DNA of 64,000 nt from positions 1-64,000 of the forward strand of contig CAVRGG010000006.1 of assembly GCA_963720695.1 (NCBI GenBank). Direction: 5' to 3'. This document shows positions 46,131-54,725 of this stretch, piece by piece; positions within the stretch are counted from its first letter, which is position 1, and every line of letters begins with the position of its first letter. Under the pieces are notes generated by a model. The model did not search any database. It was not told where the DNA came from and saw only the letters and a program-made list of their open reading frames with translations. The translations under genes and the position numbers were made by a program. Origin of the DNA: UBA668 sp963720695 (lineage in GTDB: Bacteria > Actinomycetota > Acidimicrobiia > Acidimicrobiales > Ilumatobacteraceae).

Positions 46131-48017
46131 CTAGAACGCGAACGACTGGGTCGGGCCGATCTGCCAGGCGTGGGAGGGGTTGGTGAGGAACGATCCCGGG
46201 GTGGCCGTGCGGATGACGGTCAGTGACACCGGTGCGGATTCGGTGCCGGTGGCGTCGAGGGGGACGTCGAGACGTTGGACGAAACCGGTGTCGCATCCGT
46301 TGCTGACCGCCGCGGTCGGGTCGTCGGGGTCGCAGTAGGCGGTGTTGACGGGAATGGTCACGAGCAGCGCCGGCCGCAACGCGCCCGTGGGCTCGACGCC
46401 GCGCAGCATCACGGTGATCCCGTCCGGTGCCGAGCGCGCGTACGCCGTGCACGACACGCCGGGATCGCCGCTGACGAGTTCGACCGGTCCACACGCGGAG
46501 GATCCGTCGGGGCGCCGCCAGGTGGCCTGCACCCGCATGCCGTCGGGCCGATCACTGTCGATCGCACGGACGCCCACCGTGTACACGGCCGTCCGCGGGC
46601 TGCGCACGGGAGCGCCCCGGAGGGCGATGGTGACTCGGTTGCCGGCGTCGTCGGCGACGAACAACTGCACGCAGAGGAAGCCCTCCCACCCGCCGGGCAT
46701 CACCTCGTCGAGCGTGACATCACCGTCGACGACCGACACGGGTCGGTTCCGTCCGGCGACCGTTCGTTGCTCGATCGCCACCGTGAACCGCGACGGGCCG
46801 GTGCGGTCGAGACCCTGCTCGTTGACCGCCCACCCCGCACAGTCGGCGTTCTCGACGAGCGCGTGCGATCCGTACACACGGGCCGTACGAGGGTTCAACG
46901 AACCCGTGGTCGGGATGACGGTGTCGGTCGTGAATGCGTAGTGGACATGGACCGTCGGCGCGAGTGTCGAGTCGGGTTGGCGCTGCTCGCCGAGCGCGGT
47001 GACGGTGAGTTGGTCTGCGAACGGCTCGTCGACGCCATCGAGAGGAATGGCGACGGTGACGGCGCCGCCGATCTCGGCACGCCCTGTGGCGCTGATCGCG
47101 AGCATCGACGCGGACAGCGTGGCTCGTCCGGCCGAGGCGTGGGCCCGCACGGTGTCGAGCGGCAGCGTGAGACAGGCGAGGAGCGTGCCCTGGTGGTGGT
47201 CGGAGTCCCACGCCTGCTGCCACTGCGCATCGAACTCGGGTGAGGTGATCATCGTCAGCTTGTCCAGCGAGGTGCCGTCGGCCCAACGGCCGCTCAAGGC
47301 GATCGTGGACGGCTGGTTCACGACCACGGCGATGGTGGGTCGGGTGGCCGGGGTGAGGAACGGGTCGGGGACCTTGCCCGCCTCGATGGAGCTGCACATG
47401 GTCGCGAAGTCACCCGTTGCTGCGAACGGGAGTGAGGTCTGGAACGGATCGAGTGCGGGGGTGCCGTCGGACGGGCCGTCGCGGACGCTGCCGGGCGCGC
47501 CGGGACAGGTCTGCTCGGCACGGATGCACGGGTCGACGAAGCCGGTCTCGGTGAGCGCCGTGGTGGCCGGCGCCACGGTGACGTCGGTGGGCGGCAGCGT
47601 GGTGGGTGCCGTGCCGGGACGGGCCCCGTCGAGCATCGGCGCCGGGTCGACCGGCGGCAGCGGCACCGGCGTGCGAGCCTCGACCGGCTCCAACGTGACC
47701 GAGTCGACCGCTCCGGTGGTGCCGTCGCCGCCGAGGGTCAGCGGGAGGGCGGCACCCGCCGGCACGGGCACCGTGGCGTCGTCGGGCAACCCGATGAGCC
47801 GGTCGGTGTCGATCACCATCGTGTTCGCCGCCCTCGGCAGCGAGCGCGGCGGCGCCGCGCTCTCCAGATCGGCGCCGGTGGGGATGGGGTGGCCGACGAC
47901 GGTGCCCGAACTGGACGCGGCGGTGGTGTCGTCGCGCATCGTGTAGCCGAGCGCGCCCCCGACCAGCAGCATCGCCAGTGGAGCGCCGAACGCAACGAGC
48001 CGAGAGCGTTCCATCAT
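46131..48017 (-). CDS. Large exported, anchored protein, unknown
   Basis: 628 residues. N-terminal anchor RLVAFGAPLAMLLVGGALGY at 5-25, then a Pro/Thr/Ala-rich segment (to about 180) and a series of beta-sandwich-like stretches with paired cysteines (FVDPCIRAEQTCPG, MCSSIEAG, TAYCDPDDPTAAVSNGCDTG). No catalytic motif seen. Starts within the ATGA overlap with the upstream exported protein, so the two are produced together and probably interact at the cell envelope. Confidence 0.65.
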   Translation of the reverse strand: MMERSRLVAFGAPLAMLLVGGALGYTMRDDTTAASSSGTVVGHPIPTGADLESAAPPRSLPRAANTMVIDTDRLIGLPDDATVPVPAGAALPLTLGGDGTTGAVDSVTLEPVEARTPVPLPPVDPAPMLDGARPGTAPTTLPPTDVTVAPATTALTETGFVDPCIRAEQTCPGAPGSVRDGPSDGTPALDPFQTSLPFAATGDFATMCSSIEAGKVPDPFLTPATRPTIAVVVNQPSTIALSGRWADGTSLDKLTMITSPEFDAQWQQAWDSDHHQGTLLACLTLPLDTVRAHASAGRATLSASMLAISATGRAEIGGAVTVAIPLDGVDEPFADQLTVTALGEQRQPDSTLAPTVHVHYAFTTDTVIPTTGSLNPRTARVYGSHALVENADCAGWAVNEQGLDRTGPSRFTVAIEQRTVAGRNRPVSVVDGDVTLDEVMPGGWEGFLCVQLFVADDAGNRVTIALRGAPVRSPRTAVYTVGVRAIDSDRPDGMRVQATWRRPDGSSACGPVELVSGDPGVSCTAYARSAPDGITVMLRGVEPTGALRPALLVTIPVNTAYCDPDDPTAAVSNGCDTGFVQRLDVPLDATGTESAPVSLTVIRTATPGSFLTNPSHAWQIGPTQSFAF

Positions 48018-48838
48018 GCGCACCCGTAGTTCGCGGGGTTGCGCAACGCGACGCCGATCGAGCCCGAGCCGACGTTGCCCGCTCCGTCGGATGCCGTCGC
48101 CGTGATGGTGACGGGGAGCTCGAACGCGACGGGACCGTTGGCGTCGATCACCAACCGGAAGCGGTTGCCGGCGACCGGCGTCAGGCCGACCGACTGCGGT
48201 CCGGTGGGACTCGTCCAGTTGGCGATCACGGACCGCAGTGTGAGAGGCAGCGTGGGGTCGGTGACGGTGATGGTGACCTCGAGCTCGGCTTCGTCGGGAC
48301 ACGCACTCGCCGGTGCGACGTAGAGGTGGTCGCGGTTCGCAGTGAGGGTGACGATCGGCGGGATCGAATCGAGAGGCACCGTCGTCGGAGGCAACGTGCT
48401 GGTGGTGGTGGTGCTCGTGGTGGTGGTGCTCGTGGTCGTCGGTGCGCCGACGACCGTGGTGGGCGGCGCGGTGGTGGGCGGCGAGGTCGTGCCGGTGCTC
48501 GGGTTGGCGTCGCAACCCATCTGCGGGAGATCGCCGGTGTCGGCATCGGTGTCGATCATCGCGAGAGGGACCCATGCCGGACGTCCGGGCGCGCTGGGAT
48601 GGCGGATCACGGCCCACCGACCGTCGGTGACTCCCATCAACCAGACGTCGTCACCGGCGGCGAGTTGTCCGATCGACTGGGCGCCCTCGAGCGGGCAGCT
48701 GAACAGGTCGACCGCGCCCTCGGCCGAGCCGGGTGCACCCGCCGCGCTGGTGCTGTGCGCGGCGAACCATCCGACACCGCCGGCCAGCAGCGAGCCGGCC
48801 ACGAGCGCGGCGCGTGCGCCGAGGCTCCATCCGCTCAC
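48014..48838 (-). CDS. Exported SH3-like protein with Thr-rich linker
   Basis: 274 residues. Signal or anchor at 7-32 (ARAALVAGSLLAGGVGWFAAH). An SH3b-like region (SIGQLAAGDDVWLMGVTDGRWAVI) at about 55-85, an extreme Thr/Pro linker at 115-155, and a C-terminal Ig-like domain (PPIVTLTANRDHLYVAP ... VTITATASDGAGNVGSGSI). Architecture suggests envelope binding. First gene of the coupled pair with 46131-48017 (ATGA). Not recognised as a named family. Confidence 0.7.
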   Translation of the reverse strand: MSGWSLGARAALVAGSLLAGGVGWFAAHSTSAAGAPGSAEGAVDLFSCPLEGAQSIGQLAAGDDVWLMGVTDGRWAVIRHPSAPGRPAWVPLAMIDTDADTGDLPQMGCDANPSTGTTSPPTTAPPTTVVGAPTTTSTTTTSTTTTSTLPPTTVPLDSIPPIVTLTANRDHLYVAPASACPDEAELEVTITVTDPTLPLTLRSVIANWTSPTGPQSVGLTPVAGNRFRLVIDANGPVAFELPVTITATASDGAGNVGSGSIGVALRNPANYGCA

Positions 48839-48911
48839 GCGGTGACTCCGAAGAAGGGCACGATGTCAGTAGAGCAGGTGGCTGCAGGGCGACGCACGTA
48901 TCTTCATCGGC

Positions 48912-50405
48912 TCAACTGGTCGTCCCCTCCAGCACTTGGAACATTTTCAGGTCGCTGTAGAAGTCGAGGGCGTAGTCGCCGCCCTCGCGTCCGATGCCGC
49001 TGATGCCGCAGCCGCCGAAGGGCGCGGTGAGGTCGCGGACCAGGAAGCAGTTGGTCCAGATCGTTCCTGCACGCAGGGCGCGGCCCATCCGTTCGGCCCG
49101 TTCCTGCGAGCTCGTGTAGACGATCGCCGAGAGTCCGTAGGCCGTGCTGTTGGCGAGGCGGACGGCGTCAACCTCGTCGGTGAACGTCTGGAACGTGAGG
49201 ACCGGGCCGAACACCTCGTGCTGGACGACCTCGCTGTCGTTGGACGCCGGCTCGATCAGCGTCGGCTCGTACCACAGGCCGTCGTCGCCGCCGAGCGACG
49301 ACATCGCGCCGCCGCGAAGGATCGTGTCGCCGTGCGCCCGCGCCCGATCGACGAAGCCTGCGACCCGGGCCACGTGATCGGGGTGGATCATCGGGCTGAT
49401 GGTGGTGAGCGGGTCGCGTGAGTCGCCGAGCACGTGGAGGTCGGCGAAGTGGTGGAACTGGCGCAGGAACTCGTCGCGCACGGAGGACTCGACGAGCAGC
49501 CGTGTGCCCGCGAGGCACACCTGGCCGGAGTCGTCGAACTGACCGGCGGCCTTCTTCGCGGCAGCTTCCAGGTCGGCATCGGCGAACACCACGAACGGAC
49601 CCTTGCCGCCGAGCTCGGCCGTGAATGGCACGATGTTCTGCGCCGCGGCCGTGCCGATGTGACGAGCGGTCTCGGGTGAGCCGGTGAAGCTGATCCTCTT
49701 CAGGCGCGGGTCGGCCACGAGCGCCGCGCCGACCTCCTCGCCGATGCCCTGGACGACGTTGAAGACGCCGGGGGGCATGCCCGCCTCGTGGCAGAGGTCG
49801 GCCAGGAGGCTGCACGACAGCGGGCTCCACTCGGCGGGCTTGAGGATCACCGTGTTGCCCGCAGCCAGCGCCGGTGCGCACTTCCACGTGCTGAGCATGA
49901 ACGGTGCGTTCCAGGGAGTGATCACGACGGTCGGGCCGGCCGGCATCCGGATGACCCGGTTGGCGGTGCCGTTGCTCGACCACACCCGCTCGTCGTACTG
50001 CTCGGCGAGGTCGGCGTAGGCGCGGAAGTTCCGGGCACCGCGCGACAGCACTCGCAGGCGGAGGCTCTCCTCGAGCATCGCCATGTCGAGGCACTCGACC
50101 GCGGCGAGCGACGGCACGTGCTCGTCGATGAGATCGGCGACCCGACGCATCACTGCACCACGTCCTGCGGGCCCCATCGCCGACCATTCGGGGAAGGCGT
50201 CGACGGCGGCGCCCACGGCCAGATCGGCGGTGGCCGCGTCGCCGCGCGACACCTCGGCGAGCACGATCGACCAGTCGAGCGGCGAGCGGTCCTCGAACGT
50301 GGACGGGCTGCCGACACGGCGCCCGCCGATGTAGTGGTCGGTGCTGACCATCACCCCGCCGACATCGACGCGAGTGCCACCGACGAACGGGTCGCTGCTG
50401 CTCAC
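48912..50405 (-). CDS. NAD(P)-dependent aldehyde dehydrogenase
   Basis: 497 residues. Asn in TPWNAPFMLSTWK, NAD-binding LKPAEWSPLS, GSPETARHIGTAAAQ, catalytic Glu in FTAELGGKGPFVVF, nucleophile Cys in DSGQVCLAGTRL, and the C-terminal PFGGCGISGIGREGG. Closest in style to semialdehyde dehydrogenases such as HpaE/BetB. Start overlaps by ATGA the FAH-family hydrolase gene, pointing to adjacent steps in one catabolic route: the hydrolase would cleave an acid and this enzyme oxidise an aldehyde intermediate. Confidence 0.9.
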   Translation of the reverse strand: MSSSDPFVGGTRVDVGGVMVSTDHYIGGRRVGSPSTFEDRSPLDWSIVLAEVSRGDAATADLAVGAAVDAFPEWSAMGPAGRGAVMRRVADLIDEHVPSLAAVECLDMAMLEESLRLRVLSRGARNFRAYADLAEQYDERVWSSNGTANRVIRMPAGPTVVITPWNAPFMLSTWKCAPALAAGNTVILKPAEWSPLSCSLLADLCHEAGMPPGVFNVVQGIGEEVGAALVADPRLKRISFTGSPETARHIGTAAAQNIVPFTAELGGKGPFVVFADADLEAAAKKAAGQFDDSGQVCLAGTRLLVESSVRDEFLRQFHHFADLHVLGDSRDPLTTISPMIHPDHVARVAGFVDRARAHGDTILRGGAMSSLGGDDGLWYEPTLIEPASNDSEVVQHEVFGPVLTFQTFTDEVDAVRLANSTAYGLSAIVYTSSQERAERMGRALRAGTIWTNCFLVRDLTAPFGGCGISGIGREGGDYALDFYSDLKMFQVLEGTTS

Positions 50406-51307
50406 AGCTCACCCTCGGGCAGCATCGGGCGCACGCGGGGGAAGGGCAGTTCGCTGCGATCGGTGGGCAGTGGTCGGCGCTGCCCACGCAGCGGCCAGTC
50501 GCCGCCCATGGCCGTGCTGAGCACCTCTTCGGTCTCGGTCGGCTGCGCACCGATCTCGTCGCTCACGGGCTCGGGCCCCTCGACGATGTGGTTGGTCAGC
50601 GCGCCGAGGCCCTCGACCTCCACGGTGACGACGTCGCCGGGGACGACGCTGCGGCTGATCGCCGGGGTCCCGGACAGGATGACGTCGCCCGGCACGAGCG
50701 TGATGAGCCGGGCGATGTCGGCGACGAGGTAGTGCATGTCCCAGGCCATCTCGTCGGTGCTCCCGTCCTGGCGGACCACGCCGTTGACGAGCGTGCGGAT
50801 CCGCTTGCCGTGGAAGTCCCAGTCGGTGATCAGGCCCGGCCCGAGCGGGCACAGCGTGTCGGCACCCTTGACCCGCAGCATCGACCCGCTGTCGGTGTCG
50901 CGGAAGTCGTGCAGCCCGTAGTCGTTGGCGACGGTGTAGCCGGCGATGTAGTCGCCCGCCTGTGCGTGGGTGACGTTGCGACAGGTGCGGCCGATCACGA
51001 TCGCCACCTCGCCCTCGTAGTTCAGCCACTTGCAGTTGGACGGGCGCACCACCCCCGCACCGTGTGCGTTGAGGGCGCTGATCGGCTTGTGGAAGTAGGT
51101 GGGTGCCGGCGGAAGGGACACACCGAACTCGCGCACTCTGCTGACGTGGTTGAGGTGACAGCAGATGATCTTGGTCGGCTCCACCGGTGACAGGTGCACC
51201 GCCTCGTCGACGCCGACGCTGCGCCCGTCCCGCGCGACGAGCCGATCGTCCTCTCGCACCATCACGGTGGGGTACCCGTCGAGCAGGATCCTTCGAATGT
51301 CGGCCAC
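50402..51307 (-). CDS. Fumarylacetoacetate-hydrolase-family protein
   Basis: 301 residues. The FAH core lies at about 70-240: YEGEVAIVIGR (metal Glu residues), YTVANDYGLHDFRD with metal Asp, KGADTLCPLGPGL, TRP-like VNGVVRQDGSTDEMAW, and GDVILSGTPA. Members are C-C hydrolases, decarboxylases or isomerases of 2-hydroxydienoates (HpcE, 2-oxopent-4-enoate hydratase-like). The C-terminal 50-residue extension is unusual. First gene of the minus operon, divergent from the decarboxylase-like gene across 56 bp. Confidence 0.88.
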   Translation of the reverse strand: MADIRRILLDGYPTVMVREDDRLVARDGRSVGVDEAVHLSPVEPTKIICCHLNHVSRVREFGVSLPPAPTYFHKPISALNAHGAGVVRPSNCKWLNYEGEVAIVIGRTCRNVTHAQAGDYIAGYTVANDYGLHDFRDTDSGSMLRVKGADTLCPLGPGLITDWDFHGKRIRTLVNGVVRQDGSTDEMAWDMHYLVADIARLITLVPGDVILSGTPAISRSVVPGDVVTVEVEGLGALTNHIVEGPEPVSDEIGAQPTETEEVLSTAMGGDWPLRGQRRPLPTDRSELPFPRVRPMLPEGEL

Positions 51308-51336
51308 AACGATCCTTTCCGACCGGTCAGAGGTCG

Positions 51337-51356
51337 TTTGGGGCCAAACTATAGTG
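51337..51356. promoter_or_regulatory. Palindrome plus -10 in the divergent catabolic promoter
   Basis: GTTTGG-GG-CCAAAC at 51337-51350 is a perfect inverted repeat directly followed by TATAGT, a good -10 for the plus-strand operon starting 51364. It also lies 30 bp from the start of the minus operon. A repressor bound here could switch both. The MarR-family gene at 54198 is one candidate regulator. Confidence 0.65.
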
Positions 51357-51363
51357 TCGGCCC

Positions 51364-52167
51364 ATGACTGCGATGAACGGCTTCATCTTCCCCCGCACCG
51401 AGCTCGGCGGGGCGTCGATGCTGCCACCGATGCCGTGGCACTACAGCGGTGACCTGCTCACGGTGGAGTACCGCACCGATCCGTCACGTGTCGCCGAGCT
51501 GCTGCCCGACCCGCTGACGCTGGTGCCCGACGACCAGGATCCGGGCGCCGTGGCGATGATCTTCGCCGACTGGCAGAGCTGTGGCGACGACTTCAGCGAG
51601 CTGGACGACCCGGTGCGCTCGCAGTACAAGGAGGCGTTCCTCGTCGTGCGCTGCATGTTCCGCGGCACCGTCTACAGCCGCTGTGTGTTCATCTGGGTCG
51701 ACAAGGACTTCGCGCTCGTGCGCGGCCACTTCCAGGGCTACCCGAAGAAGCTCGGCAGCATCTGGCAGACGCGGCCGGTCACCATCGGCAAGGCCGGCCC
51801 GCGGATCGCCCCCGGCGGGCGCTTCGCGGGCACCGTCGCCTACCACGACCGGCGCGTCGTCGACGCCCGGATCACGCTGCGCGAACCCAGCGACGGCAAC
51901 GGGTTCGTGAACGGCCATCCGATGGTCCACTCGCGGTACATGCCGCGCATCGAGGGCGACGGCACCGACAGCTACCACGAGCTCGTCACGATGAGCGGGC
52001 GCGACGTCGAGCTCGGCCAGGCGTGGCGCGGCGATGCCGAGCTGGAGCTGCTGCCGAGCCCCGTGGAGGAGGTCGCTCGCCTCGAGGTCCGCGAGATCAT
52101 CGCCGGGTACTTCCGCAGCGTCGGCACCACCTTCGCCGGCGGCACCACGCTGGACACGGGGCGCTGA
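51364..52167 (+). CDS. Acetoacetate-decarboxylase-family protein
   Basis: 267 residues. ADC fold with GHFQGYPKKLGSIWQTR near 125, which holds the Schiff-base Lys position of the family, preceded by EAFLVVRCMFRGTVYSRCVFIWVDKDFALVRG in parts. Members decarboxylate beta-keto acids or run aldol-dehydration chemistry. It starts 8 bp after the -10 box, so its transcript is nearly leaderless. First of three tightly spaced plus-strand genes. Confidence 0.82.
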   Translation: MTAMNGFIFPRTELGGASMLPPMPWHYSGDLLTVEYRTDPSRVAELLPDPLTLVPDDQDPGAVAMIFADWQSCGDDFSELDDPVRSQYKEAFLVVRCMFRGTVYSRCVFIWVDKDFALVRGHFQGYPKKLGSIWQTRPVTIGKAGPRIAPGGRFAGTVAYHDRRVVDARITLREPSDGNGFVNGHPMVHSRYMPRIEGDGTDSYHELVTMSGRDVELGQAWRGDAELELLPSPVEEVARLEVREIIAGYFRSVGTTFAGGTTLDTGR

Positions 52168-52168
52168 G

Positions 52169-53458
52169 ATGAGCGCCGGACCCGACCTCGGTGCAGCCCT
52201 CGGCCGCGACGACCTCGACATCGTCGATCCCGACAGCTTCGTCCACGGTTTCCCCCATGCCACCTTCCGCCGGCTGCGCGACACCGATCCGGTGAGCTGG
52301 TGGCCCGAGCACGACGGCGGCAAGGGCTTCTGGGCGGTCACCCGCTACGAGGACCTGCTGTACGTGAGCCAGCACGTGGAGTTGTTCTCCAGTGCGCAGG
52401 GCATCACGCTCGAGGAGATCGAGGGCGACGACTTCCACCTGCGACGCAACATGCTCGAGTACGACCCGCCCGAGCACACGCGCTATCGCCGCCTGGTGAG
52501 CAAGCCGTTCAGCCGTCGCGAGGTGTACTCCTACGAACCCGGCATCCGCGACCTCGCCCGCGACGTGGTGCTGGCCGCCCGCGATCTCGGCGATCGGTTC
52601 GACTACGTCGATCGGATCGCCAAGCAGCTGCCGATGAAGATGCTCGGCCGGTTGCTCGGCGTGCCCGACAGCGACGGGGACTGGCTGGTCGAGCAGGGCG
52701 ATGCGTTGCTCGGCAACCTCGACCCGGAGATGACCCAGTACCCCGTGGGCCTCACCGACACCGAGGAGTTCAAGCACATCCCGTTCCGGTCGCCGGCGGC
52801 CCTCGAGCTCTACCGCTATGCGGAGCAGCAGGCCGAGATCCGTCGCGGCTGCCCGATGGACGACGTCATCGGCAAGCTGCTGGCTCCCACGATCGACGGC
52901 GAATGCCTGACCGAGCTGCAGTTCAAGAACCTCTTCGTGCTGATGGTCAGTGCCGGCAACGACACCACCCGGTACACGATGGCGGGTGGGCTCAAGGCGC
53001 TCGCCGAACGGCCGGAGCAGTTCGCCGAACTGCGTCAGGCGTGCATCGACGGCGACAGCGCCGTGGTGGAACGGGCGGTCGAGGAGATGCTGCGGTGGAC
53101 GTCGGTCACGATGCACTTCCGGCGTACCGCCACCCAGGACGTCGAGTTGCAGGGCCGCCAGATCAAGGAGGGCGACAAGGTCGTCATCTGGTTCAGCTCG
53201 GCCGACTACGACGAGCGGCAGTTCCCCGACCCGTTCACGTTCGACATCCATCGCACGCCCAACGACCACGTCGCGTTCAACCTGCGCAGCCCGCACCTGT
53301 GCCTGGGCGCGCAGCTGGCCCGCATGGAGCTCAAGGTGCTGTTCGAGGAGCTCCTGCCGCGGATCACCACCGTGGAGATCGACGGCCCCATCGAGCGGTT
53401 GCGCAGCAACTTCATCTGCGGCATGAAGCGCCTCCCCGTGAAGGTGAGCTGGGCATGA
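52169..53458 (+). CDS. Cytochrome P450
   Basis: 429 residues. I-helix SAGNDTTRYTMAGG (acid-alcohol pair D-T), K-helix VEEMLRW (ExxR), PERF-like QFPDPFTFDIHR, and haem loop FNLRSPHLCLGAQLAR. Spacing from Phe to the haem Cys fits the CYP124/125 type, but the usual Gly run before PH is replaced by N-L-R-S. Monooxygenase needing ferredoxin and reductase, neither encoded here. Starts one base after the ADC-like stop and overlaps the next gene by ATGA. Confidence 0.9.
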   Translation: MSAGPDLGAALGRDDLDIVDPDSFVHGFPHATFRRLRDTDPVSWWPEHDGGKGFWAVTRYEDLLYVSQHVELFSSAQGITLEEIEGDDFHLRRNMLEYDPPEHTRYRRLVSKPFSRREVYSYEPGIRDLARDVVLAARDLGDRFDYVDRIAKQLPMKMLGRLLGVPDSDGDWLVEQGDALLGNLDPEMTQYPVGLTDTEEFKHIPFRSPAALELYRYAEQQAEIRRGCPMDDVIGKLLAPTIDGECLTELQFKNLFVLMVSAGNDTTRYTMAGGLKALAERPEQFAELRQACIDGDSAVVERAVEEMLRWTSVTMHFRRTATQDVELQGRQIKEGDKVVIWFSSADYDERQFPDPFTFDIHRTPNDHVAFNLRSPHLCLGAQLARMELKVLFEELLPRITTVEIDGPIERLRSNFICGMKRLPVKVSWA

Positions 53459-54183
53459 GCGACGGGCGGCGCCCGCCGTTGATCGGGCTGTCGGGCCGTC
53501 GGTGGCCGGCGGAGTCGATTCCGCTGTTCGACTACACGGCGCTGCACGGCGAGGAGGTCGACGTGCACCTCAGCGAGTATCCGAAGGTGATCGAGAAGGC
53601 CGGGGGTCTGCCGGTGCAGCTCACTCGCAACACCGACCCGGTCGAGATCGTGCGACGGCTCGACGGATTGGTGATGACCGGCGGCGCCGATCCTGACCCC
53701 GAGCTCTACGGCGAGGAGCCGCATCCCGAGCTCGGCGCGGTCGAGCGCGGGCGCGACGACTGGGAGCTCGCACTCATCCGTGCTGCGCTCGACGCGCGGA
53801 TCCCGATGCTGTGCGTGTGTCGCGGCGCGCAGTTGCTCAACATCGCGCTGGGCGGCACGCTCGTGCAGCACCTCGACTCGCCCGAGCACGCCGGCTGGGA
53901 CAAGCCACGCATCGAGCGCTGCCACACGGTGCGCGTGTCCGGCGGAAGCCGTGCCGAAGCCCTGTACGGCTCCGAGGTACCGACCAACAGCCTTCACCAC
54001 CAGGCGGTCGGCCGCCTCGGCGAGGGTGTGGTCGTCACCGGCACCGCGGAGGACGGCGTCGTCGAGGCCTTCGAGATCTCCGGTCGCCCCGAGGTGTTCG
54101 CCGTGCAGTGGCACCCCGAGATGCTCAGCGACGTCGTCGACCCTGCGTTCGTGTGGCTGGTCGAGGAGAGTGCCGCCCACTGA
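53455..54183 (+). CDS. Class I glutamine-amidotransferase-like gamma-glutamyl hydrolase
   Basis: 242 residues. Oxyanion region TGGADPDPELYGEEP, nucleophile Cys in PMLCVCRGAQLLNIALGG near residue 121, His-Glu in FAVQWHPEM. This is the PuuD/peptidase C26 type that frees glutamate from gamma-glutamyl amides. Being the third gene of the P450 operon, it hints that the pathway substrate or an intermediate is a gamma-glutamyl conjugate of an amine. Substrate is inferred only. Confidence 0.88.
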   Translation: MSDGRRPPLIGLSGRRWPAESIPLFDYTALHGEEVDVHLSEYPKVIEKAGGLPVQLTRNTDPVEIVRRLDGLVMTGGADPDPELYGEEPHPELGAVERGRDDWELALIRAALDARIPMLCVCRGAQLLNIALGGTLVQHLDSPEHAGWDKPRIERCHTVRVSGGSRAEALYGSEVPTNSLHHQAVGRLGEGVVVTGTAEDGVVEAFEISGRPEVFAVQWHPEMLSDVVDPAFVWLVEESAAH

Positions 54184-54197
54184 CGGGCGCGCCAGGG

Positions 54198-54725
54198 TCA
54201 GAGGTCGATCGCGTCGACGGTACGCAGGATGGCTCGCAGGCTGCGGGCCAACTCGTCCTGCTCGTCGTCGGTGAGGGCCTGGGTGACCATCGCCTCGTGA
54301 CGGTTGAACGCCGGCATGATCTCGTCGACGACGCGTCGTCCCTTCGGGGTGAGCGACACCACGACCCGTCGGCCGTCGGCGCGGTCGCCGCGGCGCTTGA
54401 GCAGCTGGCGGCCCTCGAGCGTCTTCATCACGCCCGTGAGCGTGGCGGCCGTGACACCGGCCTCGTTGGCGAGTGAGCGCGCGTCCATCTCGCCCCACAC
54501 CCGCAGCACGAAGATCGTGGTGAACGCGCTCCAGGAGAGGTCGTGCTCCGCGAGCAGCCCGTTCTCCATGTGGTTGCGCACGGCCGTGGCGACCCGGAAG
54601 ATGTTGCTCACCGCGGTGAGGGCGCGCAGGTCGAGATCGAGCCCGGTGAACGCCTCGCGCACATCGCGTTCCGCGCGGACGAGGTCACGATCGTCGTCGC
54701 TCGCGAACAGCCGCGGCATCGACAT
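54198..54725 (-). CDS. MarR-family transcriptional regulator
   Basis: 175 residues. Winged helix with SAFTTIFVLRVWGEMDARSLANEAGVTAATLTGVMKTLEGRQLLKR in consecutive parts, and wing GDRADGRRVVVSLTPKGRRVVD. Convergent to the P450 operon (14 bp between stops) and coupled to plsC (TGATG). It may control the divergent catabolic operons through the palindrome at 51337; ligand unknown. Confidence 0.9.
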   Translation of the reverse strand: MSMPRLFASDDDRDLVRAERDVREAFTGLDLDLRALTAVSNIFRVATAVRNHMENGLLAEHDLSWSAFTTIFVLRVWGEMDARSLANEAGVTAATLTGVMKTLEGRQLLKRRGDRADGRRVVVSLTPKGRRVVDEIMPAFNRHEAMVTQALTDDEQDELARSLRAILRTVDAIDL

